From assembly GCF_017875465.1 (NCBI RefSeq), contig NZ_JAGGMQ010000001.1:1054001-1118000 (forward strand): a stretch of 64,000 nt of DNA, read 5' to 3'. Shown in pieces: positions 30,417-39,790 of the stretch. Each line of letters opens with the position of its first letter. Positions within the stretch are counted from its first letter, which is position 1. Under the pieces are notes generated by a model. That model worked only from the letters and a program-made list of their open reading frames with translations. It was not told the DNA's origin and did not search any database. The position numbers and the translations under genes are program-made. The stretch is from Winslowiella toletana (GTDB taxonomy: Bacteria > Pseudomonadota > Gammaproteobacteria > Enterobacterales > Enterobacteriaceae).

Positions 30417-30730
30417 CAGATGCTCCTCAGAACACATTATTCGTTAGTTGATTCGTTAATCACGAGATTGATTATTACCGTTACAATGAAAGCCAACGTG
30501 AAGCGCAGGTAAAAGCATTAAAGCTTTGTGAAGAGAAGCGGCAGGAATCCAGGGAAACGTCAGGATTAGTGGTCTTTTGTGTCAACAGTAACCTGATGTG
30601 ATAAATATCTGCGGCAATGACACACTTCCCTGCCCGAATGGTCAGTTATCAGCAGCGCGATCCCTCCCAGCTTTAACACACTGGCAGCGTCATCCCCTTG
30701 TGACAGCATCAGCAATTCCGCCCATCTGCT
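30417..30730. other. Intergenic stretch before sitA without recognised genes
   Basis: 314 bases between the divergent DUF1471 gene and the sit control region. The first 60 bases must hold the DUF1471 promoter. I see no coding frame with a ribosome site and no repeat. Confidence 0.4.
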
Positions 30731-30768
30731 TTATAGCACTTGCTAACTAATATAGCCGATGCTATATC
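30731..30768 (+). promoter_or_regulatory. Two tandem MntR-like boxes before sitABCD
   Basis: AATATAGC-cgat-GCTATATC at 30749-30768 is a near match to the enterobacterial MntR operator (AACATAGC-N4-GCTATGTT). Directly upstream, TTATAGC-actt-GCTAACT at 30731-30748 keeps the central ATAGC-N4-GCTA. The pair ends 119 bases before the sitA ATG and implies manganese repression of the transporter. Confidence 0.75.
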
Positions 30769-30887
30769 TGTATATAAAAGCGCCGCCCGTTGCCGGATAA
30801 CCCACCACACCATTTCGGCGCGAGGCAGTGACAAAATTAATAATCAGCAAATTGCATAAGTTGAAACTGAGTCTGAGGAAAGACCTG

Positions 30888-31811
30888 ATGAATAAAACGT
30901 CTGGAAATACGCGGTCAATTTTTAATACGTTGCTGGCAACATCCGCACTTGTGCTGCTGCTGGCTTTTAGCAGCAGCAGTGTGCGGGCAGCAGACAAATT
31001 TAAGGTAGTGACCACTTTTACCGTGATTCAGGATATCGCGCAGAATATCGCCGGTGACGCGGCAGTGGTCGAATCCATCACCCGCGCAGGGGCGGAGATC
31101 CATGATTATCAGCCAACCCCGCGTGATGTGATGAAAGCCCAGTCGGCAGATCTGATTTTGTGGAACGGTCTCAATCTGGAGCGCTGGTTCAACCGCTTCT
31201 TTAGCAATCTGCATGATGTGCCTTCTGTGGTGGTGACCGAAGGTATCGAGCCGATGTCAGTCAATGCGGGTCCTTATGCCGGTAAGCCCAATCCTCATGC
31301 GTGGATGTCTCCGGCCAACGCGCTGGTATATATCGAAAACATTCGTCAGGCACTGGTTAAATACGATCCGAATAATGCGCAAACCTATAACCAGAATGCT
31401 AAAACCTATGCGGCAAAAATCGCTGCGCTGGATGAACCGCTCCGCGCCCGCCTCGACAAAATCCCTGCTCAGCAGCGCTGGCTGGTGACCAGTGAAGGGG
31501 CATTTAGCTACCTCGCGCGGGATTATCAGCTGAAAGAGGTGTGGTTGTGGCCAATCAATGCCGACGAACAGGGGTCGCCACAGCAGGTGAAGCGGGTGAT
31601 TGATACCGTGCGTAAACAGCAGATCCCGGTGGTGTTCAGTGAAAGCACCATTTCAGACAAACCGGCGAAACAGGTGAGCAAAGAGACTGGCGCCCGCTAT
31701 GGCGGCGTTCTGTATGTTGACTCGCTGTCGCAAGCCAACGGACCGGTACCAACCTATATCGACCTGCTGCAGGTGACGGTCGATACCATTGCCAGAGGGT
31801 TCGGACAATGA
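30888..31811 (+). CDS. sitA: Manganese/iron ABC transporter substrate-binding protein SitA
   Basis: Periplasmic metal-binding protein of cluster A-I. Signal peptide of about 34 residues ([25 protein letters not shown]). Metal ligands are visible: His in [12 protein letters not shown], His in [10 protein letters not shown], Glu in FSESTIS and Asp in LYVDSLS. I chose ATG 30888, preceded by GAGGA, because it gives a standard signal peptide; the frame from 30828 adds 20 residues. First gene of a four-gene operon with four-base overlaps. Confidence 0.95.
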   Translation: MNKTSGNTRSIFNTLLATSALVLLLAFSSSSVRAADKFKVVTTFTVIQDIAQNIAGDAAVVESITRAGAEIHDYQPTPRDVMKAQSADLILWNGLNLERWFNRFFSNLHDVPSVVVTEGIEPMSVNAGPYAGKPNPHAWMSPANALVYIENIRQALVKYDPNNAQTYNQNAKTYAAKIAALDEPLRARLDKIPAQQRWLVTSEGAFSYLARDYQLKEVWLWPINADEQGSPQQVKRVIDTVRKQQIPVVFSESTISDKPAKQVSKETGARYGGVLYVDSLSQANGPVPTYIDLLQVTVDTIARGFGQ

Positions 31812-32614
31812 CCACACAGGCGCATATTTCGCTGCAGAATATTACCGTCACTTATCGTAACGGCCATACCGCGCTGAGCGACGCCAGTTTCGAGCTGAAT
31901 GCTGGCAGCCTGTGCGCCCTGATTGGTGTGAATGGCAGCGGTAAGTCGACGCTGTTTAAGAGTATTATGGGTCTGGTAAAACCCGCCAGCGGTAAGGTGA
32001 CCATTAACCAGCAACCGGTGGCGAAAGCGCTGCGCAGTAACCTGATTGCCTATGTTCCGCAGACCGAAGAGGTGGACTGGAATTTTCCGGTACTGGTTAA
32101 CGATGTGGTAATGATGGGCCGTTACGGCAAAATGTCGTTTCTGCGTATCCCTTCTGCAGAAGATAAACACCTGGTGGACCAGGCACTTGATCGCGTCGGC
32201 ATGCTGCATCTGCGTAATCGTCAGATTGGTGAACTCTCCGGCGGCCAGCGCAAACGGGTATTTCTTGCCCGCGCGCTGGCGCAGCAGGGAAAGATCCTGC
32301 TGCTTGATGAGCCGTTTACCGGCGTTGATGTGCAAACGGAAAATGCCATCGTCGATATGCTGAAAGCGCTGCGCGATGAAGGGCATCTGCTGCTGGTGTC
32401 GACCCATAACCTCAGTTCAGTGCCGTCGTTTTGCGATCGGGTGGTGATGATTAACCGCACCGTCATTGCCGCCGGACCGACCGCCACCACCTTTACCCAT
32501 GACAATCTGCAGCGCACCTTTGGCGGCGTGCTGAGTTATCTCAACCTGCCCGCCGCTACCGAATCCGCGCTGCGTCCGCAGGATGTGCCACTGTTTGGAG
32601 GCCCGCCGTCATGA
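31808..32614 (+). CDS. sitB: Manganese/iron ABC transporter ATP-binding protein SitB
   Basis: ATPase subunit, 268 residues: Walker [14 protein letters not shown], signature [15 protein letters not shown], Walker [13 protein letters not shown], switch His in LVSTHNLSS. The region [24 protein letters not shown] is typical of SitB/MntB proteins. Overlaps sitA and sitC by four bases each. Confidence 0.96.
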   Translation: MTTQAHISLQNITVTYRNGHTALSDASFELNAGSLCALIGVNGSGKSTLFKSIMGLVKPASGKVTINQQPVAKALRSNLIAYVPQTEEVDWNFPVLVNDVVMMGRYGKMSFLRIPSAEDKHLVDQALDRVGMLHLRNRQIGELSGGQRKRVFLARALAQQGKILLLDEPFTGVDVQTENAIVDMLKALRDEGHLLLVSTHNLSSVPSFCDRVVMINRTVIAAGPTATTFTHDNLQRTFGGVLSYLNLPAATESALRPQDVPLFGGPPS

Positions 32615-33462
32615 TGGCACTGCTGCTGGAACCGTTTAATTATAACTATATGGTCAAAGCGATTGGCGTCAGTGCGCTGGTCGGCGCCAGCTGCGCCTTT
32701 TTATCGGCGTATCTGATGCTGAAAGGCTGGTCACTGATGGGGGATGCGCTGTCGCACTCGGTGGTGCCCGGGGTGGCTGCCGCTTACGCTATCGGTCTGC
32801 CTTATGCGCTGGGCGCTTTTATTACCGGCATGCTGGCGGCGCTGGGGATGACGCTGGTGCGCCACCTGACGCGTTTACGTGAGGATGCGATTATCGGTTT
32901 TGTCTTTTCGACCTTTTTTGCCGCCGGGTTGTTAATCATTTCGCTAAATCCGACATCGATAAATATCCAGTCGATTATTTACGGCAATATTCTCGGCATC
33001 GCTGATGAAGATGTGATTCAGGTGGCGCTGATTAGCGGCGTATCGCTGCTGGTGATGCTGATAATCTGGAAAGATCTGCTGGCGGTGTTTTTTGATGAAG
33101 GCCATGCGATTTCGGTGGGCCTTTCGCCGCTGCGGTTGAAAATTATCTTCTTCACCCTGCTCAGTGCCTCCACGGTTGCCGCCCTGCAGACCGTCGGCGC
33201 TATCCTGGTGATTGCGATGGTGATCACTCCCGGCGCGACTGCGTGGTTGCTGACCGATCGCTTCCCGCGCCTGCTGTTGATTGCCGTGGTGCTGGGCGCA
33301 GTGACCAGCGCGGTCGGCGCCTGGCTTAGCTACTATCTTGATGGCGCGACCGGCGGGGTTATCGTCAGCCTGCAAACCGCCGTGTTTCTGCTGGCCTTTG
33401 TGTTTGCGCCGAAATATGGCCTGTTAGCTGGCCAGCGTAAAGCGCGTGGGAGCACAGTATGA
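32611..33462 (+). CDS. sitC: Manganese/iron ABC transporter permease SitC
   Basis: ABC-3 family permease, 283 residues, eight or so membrane segments, with [28 protein letters not shown] and [22 protein letters not shown]. Forms the channel with SitD. Overlaps both neighbours (ATGA). Confidence 0.96.
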   Translation: MMALLLEPFNYNYMVKAIGVSALVGASCAFLSAYLMLKGWSLMGDALSHSVVPGVAAAYAIGLPYALGAFITGMLAALGMTLVRHLTRLREDAIIGFVFSTFFAAGLLIISLNPTSINIQSIIYGNILGIADEDVIQVALISGVSLLVMLIIWKDLLAVFFDEGHAISVGLSPLRLKIIFFTLLSASTVAALQTVGAILVIAMVITPGATAWLLTDRFPRLLLIAVVLGAVTSAVGAWLSYYLDGATGGVIVSLQTAVFLLAFVFAPKYGLLAGQRKARGSTV

Positions 33463-34286
33463 GCAGTATCAGTGAACTGATTACCCTGCCCCTGAGCTTT
33501 CCGTTTATGCAGCGCGCGCTGCTGACGGCAATGGTCAGCGGCGCGGTCTGCGCCATCCTCTCCTGCTATCTGGTGTTAAAAGGCTGGTCGCTGATGGGCG
33601 ATGCCATTTCGCATGCGGTGCTGCCCGGCGTGGTGCTGGCATATGTGGCTGGCGCGCCGCTGGTGGTGGGTGCTTTTGCTTCCGGGCTGTTCTGCGCCAT
33701 TGCCACCGGCTATATCAAAGACAACTGCCGCATCAAAGAAGATACGGTAATGGGTATCGTCTTTTCCGGCATGTTTGCCATCGGGCTGGTGATATTTTCG
33801 CGTATTGAGAGCGATCAGCATCTTAGTCATATTCTGTTTGGTAACGTGCTGGGGATTACACCGGCAGAATTCTGGCAATGCGTGGTGATCAGCGCGGTGG
33901 TGATTGTGGTGATGCTGGTGAAGCGCAAAGATATGCTGCTGTACTGCTTTGACCCGGCACAGGCGCGCGTGATTGGTCTGCGGGTTAAATGGCTGCATTA
34001 TGGCTTGCTGAGTATGCTGGCGCTGACGATTGTCGCCGCGCTACAGGCCATCGGGATTGTACTGGTGATCGCCATGCTGATTACGCCGGGGATCACCGCC
34101 TTTATGTTGTGCCGCCGTTTTAGCGCGATGTTAATCTGCGCGGTGCTGACCTCGGTGTTCTCCTCAATAAGCGGCACGCTGGCCAGCTTCTGGCTGGATG
34201 CGGCCACCGGTCCCTGTATTGTGCTGGTTCAGGCGGCGCTGTTTCTGCTGGCATGGCTGATCGCCAGTATCCGCACCCCGCGCTAA
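33459..34286 (+). CDS. sitD: Manganese/iron ABC transporter permease SitD
   Basis: Second ABC-3 family permease, 275 residues, paralogous to SitC ([46 protein letters not shown]). Last gene of sitABCD; a weak hairpin-like GGTCGGGCGTTTCAGTTACGC lies after the stop. Confidence 0.96.
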   Translation: MSSISELITLPLSFPFMQRALLTAMVSGAVCAILSCYLVLKGWSLMGDAISHAVLPGVVLAYVAGAPLVVGAFASGLFCAIATGYIKDNCRIKEDTVMGIVFSGMFAIGLVIFSRIESDQHLSHILFGNVLGITPAEFWQCVVISAVVIVVMLVKRKDMLLYCFDPAQARVIGLRVKWLHYGLLSMLALTIVAALQAIGIVLVIAMLITPGITAFMLCRRFSAMLICAVLTSVFSSISGTLASFWLDAATGPCIVLVQAALFLLAWLIASIRTPR

Positions 34287-34352
34287 TCCTTACGCTGATG
34301 GCGGTCGGGCGTTTCAGTTACGCCCTGCCGTCCTTTACGACGATCTTTTACA

Positions 34353-34380
34353 TTTTCTCCTCAATTTCTCCACGATTCTT
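34353..34380 (+). promoter_or_regulatory. BaeR-like direct repeats before acrD
   Basis: TTTTCTCC-TCAATT followed eleven bases later by TTTCTCC-ACGATT. Each resembles the E. coli BaeR box (TTTTTCTCCATnATTGGC) in its first two thirds. One helical turn of spacing fits a tandem response-regulator dimer. In E. coli, BaeR and CpxR activate acrD. The GGC ends of the box are not conserved. Confidence 0.5.
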
Positions 34381-34534
34381 CAATCCACTGCGAGTAAAGT
34401 GATTTATTGCCGGAGAAGCCTGAATCTACAGATAAATTTAACCCGGTAGCATCATCCCCTTCACCAATAACGCGGTTACTGGTGCATTTTCTACTGTGAG
34501 TTTTGACTAAACACTGCTGAGGAGCTGTGATTCG

Positions 34535-37500
34535 ATGGCGAATTTCTTTATTGATCGCCCGATTTTTGCCTGGGTTTTGGCGATAATCATATGTCTGACC
34601 GGCGTATTGTCGATTATGTCACTGCCGATTGAGCAATATCCCGATCTCGCGCCACCTAACGTACGTATTACCGCTAACTACCCTGGCGCCTCGGCTGAAA
34701 CCCTGGAAAATACCGTTACGCAGGTTATCGAGCAGAGCATGACCGGCATCGATAACCTGATGTATATGTCCTCGCAGAGCAGCAACACCGGCCAGGCGAC
34801 CATTACACTGACCTTTACCGCAGGCACCAATCCCGATGAAGCGCGTCAGCAGGTGCAAAACCAGCTGCAATCAGCTCTGCGCAAGTTGCCACAGGATGTG
34901 CAAAATCAGGGAGTAACGGTCAATAAAACCGGCGACACCAATATCCTGATGCTGGCTTTTGTCTCTACCGACGGCAGCATGGATAAACAGGATATCGCCG
35001 ACTATGTGGCCAGTAATATTCAGGATCCGCTGAGTCGCGTCAGTGGCGTGGGCCAGGTGGATGCCTATGGTTCGCAATATGCGATGCGTATTTGGCTCGA
35101 TCCAAACAAACTGATCAACTATGCGATGACCACTCAGGATGTGGTTGATGCGATTACTTCACAGAATAGCCAAATCGCCGTCGGCCAGGTTGGCGGCACC
35201 CCTTCGGTGGATAATCAGGCGCTGAATGCCACCATTAATTCGCAATCGTTACTACAGACTCCCGAGCAGTTTAAACAAATAACCCTGCGCACCAATCAGG
35301 ATGGCTCGGTGGTTACGCTGGGCGACGTCGCCGAAGTCGCGCTGGGGGCAGAAAAATATGATTATCTCAGCCGCTACAACGGTCAGGCAGCATCAGGTTT
35401 AGGAATTAAGCTGGCGTCCGGCGCCAACGAACTGGAAACCGATAAGCTGGTACGAGCGCGTATTGCTGAACTGACGCCTTTCTTCCCGCATGGTCTGGAA
35501 GCCAAAGTCGCTTATGAAACCACACCTTTTGTCACCGCATCGATCCATGACGTGGTGAAAACGCTGTTTGAAGCAGTGCTGCTGGTCTTCCTGGTGATGT
35601 ATCTGTTCCTGCAAAACTTCCGCGCCACGTTGATCCCGACCATCGCAGTGCCAGTGGTGCTGCTTGGTACCTTTTCAGTGCTCTATATCTGCGGCTTCAG
35701 CATTAATACCCTCACAATGTTCGCTATGGTGCTGGCCATCGGTCTGCTGGTGGACGACGCGATTGTGGTGGTGGAGAACGTTGAACGTATTATGAGTGAA
35801 GAAGGCCTTTCACCGCGTGATGCGACACGTAAATCCATGGGGCAGATCCAGGGCGCGCTGGTAGGCATCGCGCTGGTGCTCTCCGCGGTGTTTATTCCGA
35901 TGGCGTTCTTTGGCGGCACCACTGGCGCTATTTATCGCCAGTTCTCGATCACCATCGTTGCAGCGATGGTGCTGTCGGTACTGGTCGCTATGGTCCTGAC
36001 GCCAGCGCTGTGCTCTACCCTGCTTAAACCACTGGCGCAGGGCCACCACCATGGCCGGCGCGGCTTTTTCGGCTGGTTTAACCGCATGTTTAACAGTAAC
36101 AGCGAGCGCTATGAACGTGGGGTGGCGAAAATCCTGCAAAAAAGCGGCCGCTGGATCCTGCTCTATCTGGCGATTATTGGCATTATGGCGTTTCTGTTCC
36201 TGCGCCTGCCGACCTCCTTCTTACCGCTGGAAGATCGCGGGGTGTTTACCACCCAGGTGCAGTTACCGCCTGGCTCAACCCAGCAGCAAACGCTGAAAGT
36301 GGTGCAGAAAGTTGAGAACTACTATCTGACTCATGAACAGGAGAATGTGCAGTCGGTATTCGCTACCGTCGGCTCCGGCCCTGGCGGTAACGGGCAAAAC
36401 GTTGCGCGCCTGTTTATCCGCCTGAAAGACTGGCCAGATCGTCCGGGCGCCGATCGTACTTCCTTTGCGATTATCGAACGAGCCACCCACGCCTTTGGCA
36501 AAATAAACGAAGCGCGCGTGATTGCCAGTAGCCCACCGGCCATAACCGGCATGGGTAACTCGGCAGGCTTTGATATGGAGCTGCAGGATCACGCCGGTAT
36601 TGGTCACACCCAGCTGATGCAGATGCGCGATAAACTGCTGGAGCTGGCGGGACAGAATCCGGCGCTGGCCCGCGTGCGTCATAATGGTCTGGATGACAGC
36701 CCGCAATTGCGCATTGATATCGATCAGCGCAAAGCGCAGGCGCTGGGCGTGTCAATTGATGATATCAATGACACCCTGAAAACCGGCTGGGGTTCAACCT
36801 ATGTTAACGACTTCCTTGATCGGGGCCGGGTGAAAAAAGTCTATGTGCAGGCCGCCGCAAAATACCGCATGTTGCCGGACGATATCAGCAAATGGTATGT
36901 GCGCAACAGCAACGGCGGCATGGTGCCTTTTACCGCTTTTGCCTCCACTGCCTGGGAAACCGGCTCACCGCGTCTGGAACGCTATAATGGCTATTCCGCG
37001 CTGGAGATCGTTGGTGAATCAGCGGCTGGCGTCAGTAACGGCACGGCAATGGATGTGATGGAACAGCTGGTAAGTCAGTTACCGCTGGGCGTTGGTTTTC
37101 AATGGACCGGCGCCTCTTATCAGGAACGCTTGTCCGGCTCACAAGCGCCAGCGCTGTATGCCATCTCGCTGCTGGTGGTCTTCCTTTGCCTGGCGGCGCT
37201 CTATGAGAGCTGGTCAGTGCCTTTCTCGGTGATGCTGGTGGTGCCGCTAGGGGTAATTGGCGCGCTGCTCGCCACCTGGATGCGCGGTCTGGAGAATGAT
37301 GTCTATTTCCAGGTCGGATTACTGACGGTGATTGGTCTGGCGGCGAAGAACGCGATTCTGATTGTTGAATTCGCCAATGAGATAAACAGCAAAGGACGCG
37401 ATCTGATTGAATCCACTCTGGAAGCATCGCGCCAACGTCTGCGACCGATTCTGATGACATCACTGGCGTTTATTTTCGGTGTGTTGCCGATGGCGATCAG

Positions 37501-37651
37501 CAGCGGTGCGGGTTCAGGCAGTCAGCATGCGGTAGGCACCGGGGTAATGGGCGGGATGATCTCGGCGACGGTGCTGGCGATTTTCTTTGTGCCGCTGTTC
37601 TTTGTGGTCGTACGCCAGCGCTTCCCGCTACAAGAGAAAATGACAGACTAA
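34535..37651 (+). CDS. acrD: RND efflux pump AcrD
   Basis: Inner-membrane RND transporter, 1038 residues (E. coli AcrD 1037), exporting aminoglycosides, bile acids and other amphiphiles with AcrA and TolC. N-terminal [17 protein letters not shown], proton-relay aspartates in [20 protein letters not shown], later [16 protein letters not shown]. Called AcrD rather than AcrB from residue blocks ([34 protein letters not shown]) and from its place before ypfM-yffB-dapE. No adaptor gene is adjacent, as in E. coli. A clear terminator follows. Confidence 0.96.
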   Translation: MANFFIDRPIFAWVLAIIICLTGVLSIMSLPIEQYPDLAPPNVRITANYPGASAETLENTVTQVIEQSMTGIDNLMYMSSQSSNTGQATITLTFTAGTNPDEARQQVQNQLQSALRKLPQDVQNQGVTVNKTGDTNILMLAFVSTDGSMDKQDIADYVASNIQDPLSRVSGVGQVDAYGSQYAMRIWLDPNKLINYAMTTQDVVDAITSQNSQIAVGQVGGTPSVDNQALNATINSQSLLQTPEQFKQITLRTNQDGSVVTLGDVAEVALGAEKYDYLSRYNGQAASGLGIKLASGANELETDKLVRARIAELTPFFPHGLEAKVAYETTPFVTASIHDVVKTLFEAVLLVFLVMYLFLQNFRATLIPTIAVPVVLLGTFSVLYICGFSINTLTMFAMVLAIGLLVDDAIVVVENVERIMSEEGLSPRDATRKSMGQIQGALVGIALVLSAVFIPMAFFGGTTGAIYRQFSITIVAAMVLSVLVAMVLTPALCSTLLKPLAQGHHHGRRGFFGWFNRMFNSNSERYERGVAKILQKSGRWILLYLAIIGIMAFLFLRLPTSFLPLEDRGVFTTQVQLPPGSTQQQTLKVVQKVENYYLTHEQENVQSVFATVGSGPGGNGQNVARLFIRLKDWPDRPGADRTSFAIIERATHAFGKINEARVIASSPPAITGMGNSAGFDMELQDHAGIGHTQLMQMRDKLLELAGQNPALARVRHNGLDDSPQLRIDIDQRKAQALGVSIDDINDTLKTGWGSTYVNDFLDRGRVKKVYVQAAAKYRMLPDDISKWYVRNSNGGMVPFTAFASTAWETGSPRLERYNGYSALEIVGESAAGVSNGTAMDVMEQLVSQLPLGVGFQWTGASYQERLSGSQAPALYAISLLVVFLCLAALYESWSVPFSVMLVVPLGVIGALLATWMRGLENDVYFQVGLLTVIGLAAKNAILIVEFANEINSKGRDLIESTLEASRQRLRPILMTSLAFIFGVLPMAISSGAGSGSQHAVGTGVMGGMISATVLAIFFVPLFFVVVRQRFPLQEKMTD

Positions 37652-37660
37652 AAAAAACAA

Positions 37661-37682
37661 GGCAGCCAACAAGCTGGCTGCC
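37661..37682 (+). terminator. Rho-independent terminator after acrD
   Basis: Hairpin GGCAGCCA-acaagc-TGGCTGCC preceded by an A-run and followed by TTTATTTATTT, nine bases after the acrD stop. Confidence 0.85.
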
Positions 37683-37749
37683 TTTATTTATTTGCTGTGG
37701 TCAGAACTTACCGCAATAGATACTGTAACCGCTTTTCTTAAAGAATCGC

Positions 37750-37809
37750 TTACTTACGCAACATTGCTTCAATAAAGTCTTTCCAGTTCCCTAGTTCTAA
37801 ATCGATCAT
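37750..37809 (-). CDS. ypfM: Small protein YpfM (19 residues)
   Basis: Encodes MIDLELGNWKDFIEAMLRK, almost the same as E. coli YpfM, and lies in the same place between acrD and yffB. GAGGG precedes the ATG by a normal distance. It is charged with no membrane segment; its function is unknown. Too short for most gene finders. Confidence 0.88.
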   Translation of the reverse strand: MIDLELGNWKDFIEAMLRK

Positions 37810-37916
37810 GATGCCCTCTCTAATAATTAGCGCCAGTATACGCGGGTTTTTTATTCGGGTGAAGAGTCTGGCGCTATAATGATTATCGGCATTTTTTATC
37901 AGAACTGTAAAATTTT

Positions 37917-37945
37917 TTGATACTTATATCTATTTTGAATAAACT
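37917..37945 (+). promoter_or_regulatory. Sigma-70-like promoter of the GNAT gene
   Basis: TTGATA (37917-37922), 17 bases, TAAACT (37940-37945); the ATG at 37996 follows 50 bases later with AAGGAG between. Confidence 0.5.
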
Positions 37946-37995
37946 TTCGCAACCACTGATTAAATATGCCGAATGGAAAATAAAGGAGCCTGTGA

Positions 37996-38433
37996 ATGGG
38001 TTTTATTCTCAAAACCAAAGATGACAATCCACAAGTTAACTGGCAACAGCTGGCAGAGCTGATTGAACGTGCAGGTCTGGGTACGCGTGATCCGCAGATT
38101 CTGCAACGCGCTTATCAGCACAGTCAGTTTGCCTGGTTTGGCTATATTGGCGATAAACTCATCGCAACCGCCCACGCCATTAGCGATTTGACTTATTCCT
38201 CTTACCTTTCTGACGTGGTTATTGATCCACTGTATCAGGGCCACGGCTATGGCCGTCAGCTAATGCAGGCTATCCTTGAAACCCTCTCGCCGTTTGGTAA
38301 AGTGGTTATCTACGCAATGCTGGATAAAATAGAGTTTTACCAGCACCTGCAGTTCCATCAGTTAAATAGCGCTATGGTTTATGCCCCAGAGAATGTGATT
38401 AGCCGTTTACGGAATGGAAGATTTATTGACTGA
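37996..38433 (+). CDS. GNAT-family N-acetyltransferase
   Basis: 145 residues, single GNAT domain: LSDVVIDPLYQGHGYGRQLMQAIL carries the beta-4 strand and acetyl-CoA loop (Q-x-x-G-x-G/A at about 81-87), then IYAMLDKIEFYQHLQFHQL. AGLGTRDPQILQRAYQHSQFAWFGYIGDKLIATA is typical of small uncharacterised members. Substrate unknown; it is not beside a matching toxin-antitoxin partner. AT-rich promoter region and own ribosome site AAGGAG. Not part of the E. coli gene order here. Confidence 0.88.
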   Translation: MGFILKTKDDNPQVNWQQLAELIERAGLGTRDPQILQRAYQHSQFAWFGYIGDKLIATAHAISDLTYSSYLSDVVIDPLYQGHGYGRQLMQAILETLSPFGKVVIYAMLDKIEFYQHLQFHQLNSAMVYAPENVISRLRNGRFID

Positions 38434-38528
38434 ATAATAATTAACTCAATCAATAATAATGAGATAAAAAAGGGCGCCTGAACGCCAGACCACCGCAACC
38501 CGTCAGGCGGGGTTGCCCCCGCCTGTGG

Positions 38529-38680
38529 TTAGCTCCTAAGTTCGTAGTTTAAAAGCGCCATATCGTTATTACTTCCGTGAGTAATACGCACTTCGCATAA
38601 ACGATCGCGTACCAGCCACAGGCAGGAAAGAATTGTGAGACAAAGCACAATCAGTCCCTGTAATAATGCTTTTTTGGCAT
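38529..38680 (-). CDS. Hok-family type I toxin, copy 1, needs a -1 frameshift
   Basis: The minus strand encodes a Hok/Gef-type membrane peptide: LIVLCLTILSCLWLVRDRLC then EVRITHGSNN...ALLNYE, with the family's single membrane helix and LCE motif. This frame has no start codon. The only ATG with a ribosome site (GGAG, 38680) opens ATG CCA AAA AAG and ends after nine codons. A -1 slip on A AAA AAG enters the toxin frame at GCA and gives exactly 50 residues starting MPKKALLQ. Either a one-base deletion in the A-run has silenced the toxin, or slippage is used to express it. In Hok systems the toxin depolarises the membrane when its antisense RNA is lost. Confidence 0.7.
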
Positions 38681-38691
38681 TTTTATCTCCG

Positions 38692-38720
38692 TTGCATTTC
38701 TGCAATTAAGAGGCTATCCT
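38692..38720 (+). promoter_or_regulatory. Promoter of Sok-like antisense RNA, copy 1
   Basis: TTGCAT (38692-38697), 17-base spacer, TATCCT (38715-38720), directed away from the toxin start codon into the antisense hairpin. Confidence 0.65.
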
Positions 38721-38726
38721 GACATT

Positions 38727-38780
38727 GTTGGGTGTCAGGGATGGCCTCAGGTTAATAGTGATATTACCTGGGGCCTTCTT
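38727..38780 (+). ncRNA. Sok-like antisense RNA, copy 1
   Basis: Short RNA predicted from the promoter at 38692, ending in the hairpin GGCCTCAGGTTAAT-agtg-ATATTACCTGGGGCC (38743-38775) and TTCTTCT. The hairpin and tail resemble E. coli SokC. It is complementary to the leader of the hok-like mRNA, which also has the dyad CCTGAAGC/GCTTCAGG at 38800-38820. Confidence 0.65.
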
Positions 38781-38952
38781 CTGCCTGCTCCCGACAATAC
38801 CTGAAGCAGACAGCTTCAGGCACCCGACGCAATTCTAACCTGTCTTATTTCGCTGAGTCATTAATCGACAGACTAATAAACAATAAAATAAAAAAGGGCG
38901 CCTGAATGCCAGACCACCGCAACCCGTCAGGCGGGGTTACCCCCGCCTGTGG

Positions 38953-39104
38953 TTAGCTCTTAAGTTCGTAGTTTAAAAGCGCCATATAGTTATTACTTCC
39001 GTGAGTAATACGCACTTCGCATAAACGATCGCGTACCAGCCACAGGCAGGAAAGAATTGTGAGACAAAGCACAATCAGTCCCTGTAATAATGCTTTTTTG
39101 GCAT
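38953..39104 (-). CDS. Hok-family type I toxin, copy 2, needs a -1 frameshift
   Basis: Same organisation as copy 1: ATG at 39104 with GGAG upstream, zero frame ending after nine codons, Hok frame reached only by a -1 slip on A AAA AAG. The 50-residue fused product differs from copy 1 at Asp40 (Tyr here) and Arg49 (Lys here). No stop codon or frame break has accumulated within the rest of the toxin frame. Confidence 0.7.
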
Positions 39105-39115
39105 TTTTATCTCCG

Positions 39116-39144
39116 TTGCATTTCTGCAATTAAGAGGCTATCCT
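39116..39144 (+). promoter_or_regulatory. Promoter of Sok-like antisense RNA, copy 2
   Basis: Identical TTGCAT-17-TATCCT arrangement (39116-39121 and 39139-39144). Confidence 0.65.
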
Positions 39145-39150
39145 GACATT

Positions 39151-39204
39151 GTTGGTGTGTCGGGATGGCCTCAGGTTAATAGTGATATTACCTGGGGCCT
39201 TCTT
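39151..39204 (+). ncRNA. Sok-like antisense RNA, copy 2
   Basis: Same hairpin as copy 1 (39167-39199) with TTCTTCT tail. The 5' part differs from copy 1 (GTTGGTGTGTCGGG), so the two antisense RNAs may pair preferentially with their own mRNA. Confidence 0.6.
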
Positions 39205-39333
39205 CTGCCTGCTCCCGACAATACCTGAAGCAGACAGCTTCAGGCACCCGACGCAATTCTAACCCTGTTATTTCACCTCGTCATTAATCATCCCGTTAAC
39301 AAACTATAAAAATCCGAGACAGATCGAAAATAA

Positions 39334-39350
39334 TAGTGTATTGCACACTA
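39334..39350. promoter_or_regulatory. Dyad upstream of yffB-dapE
   Basis: TAGTGT-attgc-ACACTA, 55 bases before the yffB start, in an AT-rich stretch likely to hold the yffB promoter. Identity of any binding protein unknown. Confidence 0.35.
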
Positions 39351-39405
39351 AATTTATTGCATGATCATCAATAACAATAAATTAAATGACTACCCGGAGA
39401 ATAAT

Positions 39406-39789
39406 GTGACTGATACAAATCAGAAGCCCGCGCTGACGATGTACGGCATCAAAAATTGCGATACGATTAAAAAAGCCCGCCGCTATCTGGAAAGCCAGCA
39501 AATTGATTTTCAGTTTCACGACTACCGCGCTGATGGCCTTGAGCGCGAATTGCTACAGGGTTTTATCGATAAACTGGGTTACAGCGCACTGCTCAATACC
39601 CGCGGCACCACCTGGCGTAAACTGCCTGAAGAACAGCGCAACGCGATTGATAATGCTGATGCCGCGCGAGAACTGATGCTGGCGCAACCCGCAATCATCA
39701 AACGCCCATTGCTCTGCGACGCCAGCGGCTCTATGCTGCTGGGCTTTAGTGAAGAAACTTATCAGCAGTTTATGCAGGAGAAGTCATAA
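39406..39789 (+). CDS. yffB: ArsC-family reductase-like protein YffB
   Basis: 127 residues of the ArsC/Spx-like thioredoxin fold: [20 protein letters not shown] with a single active-site-type cysteine, [22 protein letters not shown] and [10 protein letters not shown]. Role unclear; a GSH-dependent thiol reductase has been proposed. I chose the GTG at 39406, preceded by GGAG at six bases, over the ATG at 39361, which lacks a site. One base separates its stop from the dapE start, as in E. coli. Confidence 0.92.
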   Translation: MTDTNQKPALTMYGIKNCDTIKKARRYLESQQIDFQFHDYRADGLERELLQGFIDKLGYSALLNTRGTTWRKLPEEQRNAIDNADAARELMLAQPAIIKRPLLCDASGSMLLGFSEETYQQFMQEKS

Positions 39790-39790
39790 T

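Larger units (their letters stand above)
38466..38840. repeat. Tandem duplication, copy 1 (hok/sok-like locus)
   Basis: 375-base unit repeated at 38889-39264 with a constant offset of 424 bases and only scattered base changes. It contains the whole hok-like mRNA on the minus strand and a Sok-like antisense RNA on the plus strand. Confidence 0.95.
38889..39264. repeat. Tandem duplication, copy 2 (hok/sok-like locus)
   Basis: Second unit, 424 bases downstream of copy 1. Differences are few: for example GTTGGGTGTCAGG versus GTTGGTGTGTCGG in the RNA leader, and two amino-acid changes in the toxin frame (Asp to Tyr, Arg to Lys). The spacers after the two copies also begin alike. Confidence 0.95.

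Noticed and set aside
38466..39264. CRISPR array or insertion sequence as the explanation of the repeat
   Set aside because: Only two long units, with internal hok/sok structure and no transposase or spacer pattern.
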